Positions 1-6,260 of a stretch of 41,541 nucleotides of DNA are shown one piece after another (position 1 is the stretch's first letter; every line of letters begins with the position of its first letter). Position numbers and translations under genes: made by a program. This stretch comes from Sphaerimonospora mesophila NBRC 14179 = JCM 3151 (GTDB taxonomy: Bacteria > Actinomycetota > Actinomycetes > Streptosporangiales > Streptosporangiaceae). Under the pieces are notes generated by a model. It saw nothing but the letters and a program-made list of their open reading frames with translations. It was not told the DNA's origin and made no database searches. The stretch covers positions 1 through 41,541 of the forward strand of contig BCRI01000059.1 in assembly GCA_001552515.1 (NCBI GenBank), in the 5' to 3' direction.

Positions 1-404
1 GGCAGCACGTACAGCACCCGCAGGACCTTGCCGCCGCGCATCCGGCGGTTCAGCGCGAGCGCGAGCAGCAGGGCGAGCACGGTCTGCACGGGGATGTTGA
101 GCAGCACGTAGTAGACGGTGTTCCACACGGATCGCCAGGCCTCGGCATCGGCGGCCAGCTCCCGGTAGTTGCCGAGGCCGACGAACGCCGGATCGCCCAT
201 CAGGTTCCAGTCGAAGAGGCTGAGCGCCAGCACCCCGAAGATCGGTGCGACCAGGAAGAGGACGAACCCGATCAGGCTCGGGGCCAGCAGGATGTAGGCA
301 TCGACGATCTCTCGGACCCTCCGGGGCAGGCCCGTCCGCCGACGTCGCCGAGGACGACCGGCGGGCGCCCTCGGCGAGTGCCTGACGGTGATATCAGTGC
401 TCAC
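1..404 (-). CDS. Sugar ABC transporter permease, MalF/UgpA type (partial, N-terminal part)
   Basis: Only the first ~134 codons lie in the window; the gene runs off the left edge. It starts at GTG (complement of 402-404) behind an AGGAG seven bases upstream. After an Arg/Pro-rich cytoplasmic N-terminus, a first membrane segment begins with YILLAPSLIGF and ends at the FDW typical of MalF/UgpA permeases. A GLGNYRELA stretch follows, then a second membrane segment. The family forms the membrane channel of carbohydrate importers with a MalG-type partner and a binding lipoprotein, presumably encoded beyond the edge. Transcription probably starts at the promoter/operator at 505-532. The substrate cannot be told. 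Confidence 0.88.
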   Translation of the reverse strand, partial: MSTDITVRHSPRAPAGRPRRRRRTGLPRRVREIVDAYILLAPSLIGFVLFLVAPIFGVLALSLFDWNLMGDPAFVGLGNYRELAADAEAWRSVWNTVYYVLLNIPVQTVLALLLALALNRRMRGGKVLRVLYVL

Positions 405-504
405 GTTCCCACTCCTATGCGGTGACGGAGACGGCGGAGGCGACGAGCCCGCGGGTCGGAGGCGGCCCGCGGATCCGGCGGCACCCCCACGGTTGCGTAC
501 GGAA

Positions 505-532
505 GTGTTACCGATAACACGTCGAAGGTCAA
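505..532 (-). promoter_or_regulatory. Promoter with overlapping LacI-type operator palindrome
   Basis: On the minus strand TTGACC (complement 527-532) and TAACAC (complement 505-510) are spaced by 16 bp, a reasonable -35/-10 pair for the permease gene about 95 bp downstream. The 16-bp palindrome GTGTTACCGATAACAC (505-520) with one mismatch pair and a central CG overlaps the -10 and spacer. That geometry is typical of LacI/GalR repressor operators. The sequence differs from the boxes near the LacI gene at 2403-3425, so a different regulator may bind here. Confidence 0.5.
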
Positions 533-612
533 CGGTCGTCGCCAAACCGAAACATGCCGCTCCGGCGATCCTCGGTGAGCTGGGCAAAGACGAATCAACG
601 GCATCGGGCGGA

Positions 613-628
613 GTGAGTTATCGCTCAC
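613..628. promoter_or_regulatory. Palindrome GTGAG-N6-CTCAC
   Basis: This is a 16-bp imperfect palindrome with five-base perfect arms, about 80 bp upstream of the permease promoter. It could be an activator or secondary repressor site. Nothing else in the window repeats it, so its role is open. Confidence 0.25.
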
Positions 629-737
629 CTTCCGCCGACATCCACTCAGAGCCGGCGGCCGTCAGACCGCGACGACGCCGGAGGGTCCTCTCACCGCGGC
701 GGTACGTCGCCGTCCACCCCCCAGATGCGATCCGATA

Positions 738-748
738 AAAAGGTTTTC
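738..748 (+). promoter_or_regulatory. GAAA-N3-TTTC-like operator box A
   Basis: AAAAGGTTTTC, one mismatch from GAAA-N3-TTTC, lies about 300 bp upstream of the secreted CBM2 protein start. The core AAAGGTTTTCGGA is shared with the complement of box C upstream of the LacI gene (3511-3521), supporting a common regulator. Confidence 0.4.
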
Positions 749-846
749 GGATGGTCTCTCACCTATTTCTCCCGCCATGTCGTCGAAGTCTCTTGCCCCG
801 TCAGGAGCAGGCCACTATCTTCGGCAGCATCGCGGCCGATACTTTC

Positions 847-857
847 GAAAAGGTTTC
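847..857 (+). promoter_or_regulatory. GAAA-N3-TTTC operator box B
   Basis: GAAAAGGTTTC is an inverted repeat GAAA/TTTC with a three-base spacer, about 190 bp upstream of the secreted CBM2 protein start. Similar GAAA-N-TTTC palindromes are known targets of LacI-family regulators of actinobacterial hemicellulase genes. The probable binder is the LacI protein encoded at 2403-3425. Confidence 0.45.
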
Positions 858-1046
858 ATGCGCCGGTCGCGGAAAGGAGGCCTTCCACAGACACACGACG
901 AGCGCCGAGGTCAGGCGGCGGCTCACCCCTTGCGGCAACGCCGGTCCAGCGATGGCGATGCCGCGCCCCCCGGTGGAAGGGCGAGCGTGCCACGTGATCT
1001 CGCACTCGGCCGGGGGCCCGAGGCGTACAACACGAAGGAGAGACGA

Positions 1047-2339
1047 ATGCGCCCCCCATGGCGAGCCCGCACCCCCGCTCCCCCACCGCCCACCGCCTCC
1101 GAGCCCACCTGGCGGAGGTTCTGCCGGCTGGTCGCGATCATCACGCTGCCGCTCCTGGCCGTGACCGGGACCGGTCTGGCGAACGCCACGAGCGCGCAGG
1201 CGGCCGTCGCCTGCCGCGTCGCCTACGCCGTCACCGCCCAGTGGGGCGGCGGCTTCACGGCCGACGTCAGGATCGACAACCTCGGCGACGCGGTGAACGG
1301 CTGGCGGCTGTCGTGGTCCTTCGGCGCCGGCCAGCGGATCAGCCAGACCTGGAACGGAACGCATGCCCAGAGCGGCTCCTCGGTGACGGTCTCCGACGCC
1401 GGCCACAACGCGGCGATCCCCTCCGGCGGCAGCACCTCGTTCGGGTTCAACGCCTCCTGGAGCGGCGCCAACCCGGTGCCGGCCGCCTTCTCCCTCAACG
1501 GCGTGGCCTGCACCGGCTCCCCCGGAAGCCCGACGCCCACGCCCACGCCCACACCGACGCCCACGCGCACGCCGACCCCCACCCCGTCGCCCGGTGGGAA
1601 CGCCTGGAACCCGCCGAGCAACCTGGTCACCCCGCTGAACCAGGTGTGGCAGCACGTCGAGTCGACCTACCCCGACCTGTACCGGTTCAGGAACTACATC
1701 TGGGACCAGATCATGGCGGGGAAGGGCGACATCAACTACTGCGTACGCTGGGACTCGGGCGCCAGGGTGTCCGCCGCGCTGCGCGACCGCATCCACGCCA
1801 ACCTGGCCCGCCAGTTCGACAAGTGGGTCGACCAGCTCGAAGGATGGAACGGCTGGCCGTACCCCGACGTGAACGTGAAGGTCGTCGGCTGGGCCGTACG
1901 CGACCGCGCCCAACTGGAGTGGACGGACGACTCCGTCGACATCTACGTCAACGACATCAGGGAGAACGCCCCGCAGTGCGCACCGCCGTGCGGCCGGTTC
2001 TTCCACCAGGACGGTGACTACTCCGGCTGCCCGGGCGGCGTGGCCCGTCATTACGACATGTCGCTGTGGCTCACCGCCGGGATGAGCGGCGGAGCCGGCG
2101 GCGACTGGGGACAGCGGATCGGCAGCGAATACTACGTGAACGCGCTCGACAGCGAGAACATCCACATCCTGCTGCACGAGATAGGACACGGGTTCGGCCT
2201 GGACGACTTCTACGACTGGACCCCCACGGGCGTCTGCTGCTTCATCATGAACGCGGGCAGCGCCGCCCAGATCACCGAGTTCGACAAGTGGATGCTGCGC
2301 GACTGGTGGCGCCACCTGAAGAACCGCTACGGCTACTGA
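1047..2339 (+). CDS. Secreted CBM2 protein with metzincin-like zinc peptidase domain
   Basis: Predicted to be exported, to bind cellulose and probably to hydrolyse peptide bonds. The chosen ATG follows AAGGAG and gives 430 residues. A long N-terminal region leads to a hydrophobic signal segment (about 28-45) ending in a likely SAQA cleavage site near 52. Residues ~56-157 are a CBM2 cellulose-binding domain with flanking cysteines and the NGW and QTWNG signatures. A Pro/Thr linker follows. The C-terminal domain has HEIGHGFGLDD (H377, E378, H381, D387), matching HEXXHXXGXXD, and a downstream Met-turn candidate CCFIMNAG (M401), so it is metzincin-like as in snapalysins. The combination of CBM2 with such a domain is unusual. 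Upstream GAAA-N3-TTTC boxes suggest LacI control. Enzyme activity is inferred. Confidence 0.85.
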   Translation: MRPPWRARTPAPPPPTASEPTWRRFCRLVAIITLPLLAVTGTGLANATSAQAAVACRVAYAVTAQWGGGFTADVRIDNLGDAVNGWRLSWSFGAGQRISQTWNGTHAQSGSSVTVSDAGHNAAIPSGGSTSFGFNASWSGANPVPAAFSLNGVACTGSPGSPTPTPTPTPTPTRTPTPTPSPGGNAWNPPSNLVTPLNQVWQHVESTYPDLYRFRNYIWDQIMAGKGDINYCVRWDSGARVSAALRDRIHANLARQFDKWVDQLEGWNGWPYPDVNVKVVGWAVRDRAQLEWTDDSVDIYVNDIRENAPQCAPPCGRFFHQDGDYSGCPGGVARHYDMSLWLTAGMSGGAGGDWGQRIGSEYYVNALDSENIHILLHEIGHGFGLDDFYDWTPTGVCCFIMNAGSAAQITEFDKWMLRDWWRHLKNRYGY

Positions 2340-2342
2340 CCA

Positions 2343-2385
2343 CCCGCACCTCCGGGACCGGCGCCGCCGGTCCCGGAGGTGCGGG
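2343..2385. terminator. Strong bidirectional hairpin terminator
   Basis: A perfect 20-bp stem (2343-2362 with 2366-2385) encloses a three-base loop GCC. It sits three bases after the stop of the secreted CBM2 protein and 17 bases beyond the 3' end of the convergent LacI gene, so it can serve both. There is no T-tract, as is common in high-GC actinobacteria. Confidence 0.85.
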
Positions 2386-2402
2386 TACGGCCAAAGCCCC
2401 GA

Positions 2403-3425
2403 TCACTGGGAGCTCCGCGGTCCCGTCGAGTCGCGGATGACGAGTCTGCAGGGCATGCGGTGCACGCCGGGCGTGGCCCTGCCGTCGATGGCCGCGAACA
2501 GGTGCTGGGCGGCGGTGCGGCCCAGCGTCTCCAGATTCATGTCGACCGTGGTCAACGCCGGTCGGGTCTCGGTGGACAGCACCTCCCAGTTGTCGTACCC
2601 CACGACCGCGACGTCGTCCGGCACCCGGCGCCCCCGCTCCCTGGCCGCCTCGATGAACCCGGCCGCGATCTGGTCGCTGCCGCAGACCACGGCGTCGATC
2701 TCCGGCTCGGCCATGAGCAGCATCTCGGCGGCGTGCCGCCCCCACCGCTGGGACCAGGCGCCGGAGAGCGTCTCGCCCACCTGCGCGAGGCCGGCGTCCG
2801 CCAGGGCGGCCCGCAGCCCCTCGGCCCTGTCCCGCGCGGCCTTGTAGTCGAGCGGCCCGGTGATGTGGGCGATCCTGCGGCGGCCCATCGCGAGCAGGTG
2901 ACGGGTGGCGAGCCCGGCGCCGTCCACGTCGTCCGGCACGAACGACACGTCGTCGGAGCAGTCGGACGGCGCGTACGCGTACACGACCGGAATCGGCAGG
3001 TCACGGCTGATCGACGGGCGGGGGTCGGTGCTCTCCCCCACCACGATGAGACCGTCCACCCGCCTGGACAGCAGGGTCCTGATGTGGTGCTGCTCGCGAA
3101 TGGAGTCGCCCCTGGCGTCGCAGAGCATCACGGCCATCTCCCCGGCGCCGAACGCGTCCTCGGCCCCCAGCAGCACCGGAATGCCGAACCTGCCCACGCT
3201 GTCGCTGGTCAGCAGCCCCACCGTGCGGGTCTGACCGGACAGCAGGCCCCTGGCCAGCGCGTTCGGCTGGAAGGACAGCTGCTCTGCCGCGGCGAGCACC
3301 CGCATCCGCGTCTCGGCCCGCACGTCGTCCTTGCCGTTGAGCGCCTTGGACGCGGTCGCGATCGACACACCGGCGAGAGACGCCACGTCGCTTATGGTCA
3401 CCGCACGTGAACGCCTACCCGCCAT
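2403..3425 (-). CDS. LacI/GalR-family transcriptional regulator
   Basis: A 340-residue protein of normal LacI length. The N-terminal helix-turn-helix carries TISDVASLAGVSIATASKALNG (about residues 10-31), followed by the hinge helix with PNALARGLLSGQT. A periplasmic-binding-protein-like effector domain follows from ~65 to the end, with the family VDGLIVVGE and AVVCGSDQIAAGF stretches. Such proteins repress carbohydrate genes until a sugar binds. It converges on the CBM2-metzincin gene. A GAAA-N3-TTTC box lies 86 bp upstream of its own start, and related boxes lie upstream of the secreted protein, suggesting autoregulation and control of that gene. AAGGA is present 11 bases before the ATG. The effector is unknown. 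Confidence 0.95.
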   Translation of the reverse strand: MAGRRSRAVTISDVASLAGVSIATASKALNGKDDVRAETRMRVLAAAEQLSFQPNALARGLLSGQTRTVGLLTSDSVGRFGIPVLLGAEDAFGAGEMAVMLCDARGDSIREQHHIRTLLSRRVDGLIVVGESTDPRPSISRDLPIPVVYAYAPSDCSDDVSFVPDDVDGAGLATRHLLAMGRRRIAHITGPLDYKAARDRAEGLRAALADAGLAQVGETLSGAWSQRWGRHAAEMLLMAEPEIDAVVCGSDQIAAGFIEAARERGRRVPDDVAVVGYDNWEVLSTETRPALTTVDMNLETLGRTAAQHLFAAIDGRATPGVHRMPCRLVIRDSTGPRSSQ

Positions 3426-3510
3426 CTCGATCGAAATCCTTCTAACTCGGCTGATCTGCTATCTGCCAGCATAAGACATCGTCGGTCACGAGATCCTGGC
3501 ACCCGTTTCC

Positions 3511-3521
3511 GAAAACCTTTC
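3511..3521 (-). promoter_or_regulatory. GAAA-N3-TTTC operator box C upstream of the LacI gene
   Basis: On the minus strand this reads GAAAGGTTTTC within TGAAAGGTTTTCGGAAA. It is the same inverted repeat as boxes A and B upstream of the secreted CBM2 protein. It is placed suitably for autoregulation of the LacI-family gene. Confidence 0.45.
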
Positions 3522-3570
3522 AGAAGCAGCCGTACGCCCGGGATCACCACACACCCCACACTCCCTGGCC

Positions 3571-3814
3571 GTGATCTTGCAAATACTCGCAGTCGCCGCC
3601 AGGAGCAGGCACTTCGCATTCCTGATCTTGCGGTTTCTCGCAGACATGTCCGATGAACAGCGAAAACACCGTCCGCGATCTTGCATCGCAGCGCAACTGC
3701 AAGATCACCAAGCGTCGGGGTGCAGGCCAGGCGGTACGCTTGCGAGAAACTGCAAGATCACGAAGGTGATCTGCGCAGGCCAAGGGACTTCCCTGCGAGA
3801 ATTCGCAAGATCAC
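3571..3814. repeat. Six-copy intergenic repeat, consensus GTGATCTTGCAnTTTCTCGCAG
   Basis: Copies on the plus strand are at about 3571-3592, 3622-3643 and 3675-3695. Copies on the minus strand are at about 3687-3709, 3741-3761 and 3793-3814. All share GATCTTGC followed at a fixed distance by CGCAG or CTCGCA. The first three face the last three, and copies 3 and 4 form an inverted pair. Spacing is irregular and the sequences between copies are unrelated, unlike a CRISPR array. It resembles a REP-like intergenic family. The function could be transcript end structure, a protein-binding cluster or a mobile miniature element. Confidence 0.7.
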
Positions 3815-3832
3815 GGGGGAAGGGGGGCGGGC

Positions 3833-4585
3833 TCAGGGCGCGATCTCGGCGAACCGGTCGAGGAAACCGGCGAACTCGGCCACGAGGTGATCGACCAGGG
3901 ACCTGCCCGCCTCGGGCGTCGCCGGCGCGACGGGATCCGTGACGCCGTTCATGCGGGCGACCCAGTCGTGCCGGGCGATGAAGCCTCCCGCGATGACCGG
4001 GGGCTGCACGCCGGCGGCGGGCGAGGAGGCCGGCGAGGACGCGCCGACGGGAACGTCCAGGCCGAGGAGCAGTGCGGCCTCGAAGGCCCCGGCGTGACCG
4101 GGCACGTGCCGGATGCCCGCTTCGGCGGCCAGCTCGACCAGCCGGTCCCCGCCGAGGGTCCAGTACGACGCGGCCCCGACCGTGATGTCGTGGTCGAGCA
4201 CGGCGTCACGGGCGGCCTGGCGGATGATGTCGTCGTTTCCGCCGTGGCCGTTGAAGACCACGATCCTGCGGAACCCCGTGCGCGCCGCGCTGTCGATCAG
4301 GTCGCAGAGCACGGCGAGCAGCGTACGGCCGCGCAACGAGAGCGTCCCGGCGAACGGGAGGTGGTGATGGGAGGAGCCGTAGGCGAGCACGGGAGCCACG
4401 AGGACCGGTGCGCGCGCCGCCGCGGCGGCCAGCAGCGCCAGCCGCTCGCTCACCGTCGCGTCGGTGCCGACCGGCAGTTCGCCGCCGTGCTGCTCGGTGG
4501 CGCCGATCGGGATGACCAGGGTCGCCTGCGGTGACAGCCGAGCGAGATCGGAACTGGTGAGGGCACTCAGGGTGTGAGACCGCAA
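3833..4585 (-). CDS. Creatininase-family amidohydrolase
   Basis: A 250-residue protein of typical family length. The metal site is readable: PIGATEQHG supplies E31 and H33, TD42A supplies the aspartate, FNGHGGN contains H114, and PGHAGAFE supplies E169. Members hydrolyse cyclic or linear amides such as creatinine, or act in cofactor maturation, so the substrate is open. The start is TTG (complement of 4583-4585) preceded by GGAG. It diverges from the regulator at 4759, sharing a 170-bp control region with two TACGARCYATTT boxes, so it may belong to that regulon. Its 3' end borders the repeat cluster. Confidence 0.9.
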   Translation of the reverse strand: MRSHTLSALTSSDLARLSPQATLVIPIGATEQHGGELPVGTDATVSERLALLAAAAARAPVLVAPVLAYGSSHHHLPFAGTLSLRGRTLLAVLCDLIDSAARTGFRRIVVFNGHGGNDDIIRQAARDAVLDHDITVGAASYWTLGGDRLVELAAEAGIRHVPGHAGAFEAALLLGLDVPVGASSPASSPAAGVQPPVIAGGFIARHDWVARMNGVTDPVAPATPEAGRSLVDHLVAEFAGFLDRFAEIAP

Positions 4586-4645
4586 TGCTGGCTCCAGTGG
4601 TGGATGGTTCGCGGCGGCGCCGGCGCTGTCCTGTCGGAGGCATAT

Positions 4646-4660
4646 TACGAGCTATTTACG
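4646..4660 (+). promoter_or_regulatory. TACGARCYATTT box 1
   Basis: TACGAGCTATTTACG lies in the control region between the divergent creatininase and regulator genes. It matches boxes at 4740 and 6187 at 11 or more core positions. It is positioned to influence either direction. Confidence 0.45.
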
Positions 4661-4739
4661 TACAAAATCCAGCGTCGGCGACCGGCCGACGGCAGCCGAC
4701 GGCCCTGCGAACGGTGGTCGCGCCCCGACGAGCTGCGGT

Positions 4740-4754
4740 TACGAACTATTTTGT
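4740..4754 (+). promoter_or_regulatory. TACGARCYATTT box 2, at the regulator start
   Basis: TACGAACTATTTTGT ends four bases before the chosen ATG (4759). It contains TATTTT (4747-4752), which could be a -10 for a leaderless mRNA, as no Shine-Dalgarno precedes the ATG. A regulator bound here would shut its own gene. Confidence 0.45.
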
Positions 4755-4758
4755 TTAC

Positions 4759-6147
4759 ATGCCCGGAATGCAGCCCGTCCCTCCCCGCGCCCCGCGCACC
4801 CGGCTCGGCATCGTCGTGCCGGCGGCCAGCGAGAGCGTCTTCCACGCGGCTCTGACCCTCCTGCAGGGGGTGGCGGCGCGGTGGGTGCGCTACGACGACG
4901 AGGGGGAGATCGAACCGGTGGTCCGCGCGGTGCTCCAGGACGTGGACGCCGTCTTCTTCGCCGGGCCGATGCCGCTGGACCGGTGCCGCGCGCTGCTGCC
5001 GGAGGACCTCCCGGTCGCCGCGGCCCGCCAGGGGCCCATCGACCTGGCGCTGGCCCTGCTCCGCGCCCGCGAGCAGGGGCTGGCGCTCGCCCCGGCGAGC
5101 GTGGACACCTTCGACGAGCACGTCGTCGAGGAGCTCGCCCGCGAGCTCGGCCTGCCCGTCAGGGCGCTGCGCGCGCTTCCGTACGCGCCCGGCCAGGACG
5201 TCGAGGAGATCGTACGGTTCCACCTCGAGACGCGGCGGCGCCACCAGACCCATTACGCGGTGACGGGACGCAGCAGGGTCTACGCGCGACTGCTGGAGAG
5301 CATGGACGTCCCGGTGTTCCGCGCGGTGCCGACCGTGGCCTCGATCCGCTCGGCGATGAACGAGGTGGTCCTGCGCGCGGTGTCGGCCCGGCATTCGAAC
5401 CTGCGCTTCGCCGCGGCGGTCTACCGCCTGCTCGAGGACTCCGGCCTCTACGAGGCGGGGGTCGAACAGGTCAACACGCTGCGCATGTTCTTCGACGCCG
5501 CCGAGTTCGGCGAGGCCTGGGTCGAGCCGCGCGGCGACCAGTCCGTGCTGGTCTTCGCACACAAGGGACTGCTCGAGGAGATCACGAACTCGTGGACGGC
5601 CGTACCGCTGCTCGAGGAGGCGCGTACCCGGCTCGGCGTGCGCATGGCGGTCGGATTCGGGGTGGGCGAGTCGGTCCGCGACTCGGTGCGGCACGCGGAG
5701 ATGGCGGTGCGCCGGGCGATGGCCGAGGGCGGCGACGCGGGCTACCTCATGACCGAGGACGGACTGGTGATCGGGCCGATCGGCGTCGCGGCCGACCCGC
5801 TGCGCTACACGTACAAGGCCGACGACCGGGCCGACGACCGCGGCCTGCGCGAGCTGGCCAGGCAGGCCGGTCTCGGCGTGTCCACCCTCTCGCGCCTGGC
5901 CGACCTGGAGCGGAGGCTGGCCGGGGCGGGCGCGAGCGCCGAGGAGATCGGGCAGGCGCTGCGGGTCAGCGTGCCGAGCGGGCGGCGCATCATCCGCGTC
6001 CTGCGCGAGAACGGCCTGGCCCTGCCGATCGGTCTCGCCCAACCGGCCAAGCGCGGCCGGCCGAAGAACCTCTATCGCCTGGACATCAACCGCCGGTTGA
6101 ACGGATCGGCCGAGCAGTCCGGCACCCGACCGCATCCGGGCTCTTGA
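4759..6147 (+). CDS. Transcriptional regulator with nucleotidyl-cyclase-like and C-terminal HTH domains
   Basis: A 462-residue protein starting at ATG 4759, probably leaderless; codons upstream are low-complexity and unlikely to be translated. Residues ~10-190 form an alpha/beta sensory region (RLGIVVPA onward) that I cannot assign. Around 205-350 the MRMFFDAAEF and MAVGFGVGES...HAEMAVRRAM stretches resemble GGDEF or GTP-cyclohydrolase-III-like folds. Residues ~391-442 carry a winged-helix pattern (AEEIGQALRVSVPSGRRIIRVL) ending in KRGRPKNLYRLD. It is the promoter-proximal neighbour of the transporter operon, whose promoter overlaps its stop codon. TACGARCYATTT boxes sit at its own start and at that operon promoter, so it is the likely operon regulator. 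Ligand unknown. Confidence 0.8.
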   Translation: MPGMQPVPPRAPRTRLGIVVPAASESVFHAALTLLQGVAARWVRYDDEGEIEPVVRAVLQDVDAVFFAGPMPLDRCRALLPEDLPVAAARQGPIDLALALLRAREQGLALAPASVDTFDEHVVEELARELGLPVRALRALPYAPGQDVEEIVRFHLETRRRHQTHYAVTGRSRVYARLLESMDVPVFRAVPTVASIRSAMNEVVLRAVSARHSNLRFAAAVYRLLEDSGLYEAGVEQVNTLRMFFDAAEFGEAWVEPRGDQSVLVFAHKGLLEEITNSWTAVPLLEEARTRLGVRMAVGFGVGESVRDSVRHAEMAVRRAMAEGGDAGYLMTEDGLVIGPIGVAADPLRYTYKADDRADDRGLRELARQAGLGVSTLSRLADLERRLAGAGASAEEIGQALRVSVPSGRRIIRVLRENGLALPIGLAQPAKRGRPKNLYRLDINRRLNGSAEQSGTRPHPGS

Positions 6148-6173
6148 CGCGCCTCGCGGACGGCCTGCACACT
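6144..6173 (+). promoter_or_regulatory. Promoter of the sugar-acid operon
   Basis: TTGACG (6144-6149) and CACACT (6168-6173) are separated by 18 bp, just at the end of the regulator gene and about 90 bp before the binding-lipoprotein start. Box 3 begins 13 bp downstream of the -10, a repressor position. Confidence 0.5.
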
Positions 6174-6186
6174 GGGGCGAACCAAA

Positions 6187-6201
6187 TACGAACCATTTCC
6201 G
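6187..6201 (+). promoter_or_regulatory. TACGARCYATTT box 3, operon operator
   Basis: TACGAACCATTTCCG lies between the predicted transcription start and the lipoprotein gene. It continues as GAACAT, which resembles the TTTACAT after box 2. It is the third copy of a motif otherwise seen only around the adjacent regulator gene. Confidence 0.5.
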
Positions 6202-6260
6202 AACATGGCCGTAAATCCTTGCCCCTCCCCGGAACAGCGTCGGGGAGAAAGGAGCAGAGC

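Larger units (their letters stand above)
405..1046. other. Divergent intergenic regulatory region (642 bp)
   Basis: This lies between the outward-reading sugar permease and secreted CBM2 protein genes. No convincing gene is visible; open frames here have no ribosome site and no recognisable protein. It contains a promoter/operator palindrome (505-532), a second palindrome (613-628) and two GAAA-N3-TTTC-like boxes (738-748, 847-857). These elements suggest that the two flanking units answer to different DNA-binding proteins. Confidence 0.6.
3426..3832. other. Gene-free region holding an operator box and a repeat cluster
   Basis: This 407-bp stretch lies between the starts and ends of two minus-strand genes. 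I see no believable gene. It contains LacI box C (3511-3521) in the first 100 bases, and the remainder is dominated by the six-copy ~22-bp repeat family. Confidence 0.6.

Noticed and set aside
613-628. lac operator
   Set aside because: The minus strand resembles GTGAGCG-ATAAC of lacO, but there is no associated lac-type gene and the match is partial, so only a generic palindrome is recorded.
777-1046. N-terminal extension of the secreted CBM2 protein (90 extra codons)
   Set aside because: The extension has no ribosome site, covers regulatory boxes and would bury the signal peptide; the ATG at 1047 follows AAGGAG.
801-2315. Long minus-strand open frame opposite the CBM2 protein
   Set aside because: Antisense shadow caused by high GC; low-complexity, no recognisable family, no ribosome site.
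3571-3814. CRISPR array
   Set aside because: Copies occur on both strands with irregular spacing and diverged sequence, and no cas gene is present.
4585-4758. Upstream 58-codon extension of the regulator
   Set aside because: Low-complexity Arg-rich translation across the divergent promoter region; the conserved-looking protein begins after the ATG at 4759.
4645-6135. 496-codon minus-strand open frame opposite the regulator
   Set aside because: Arg/His/Gly-rich shadow with no domain, while the plus-strand frame has clear domains.
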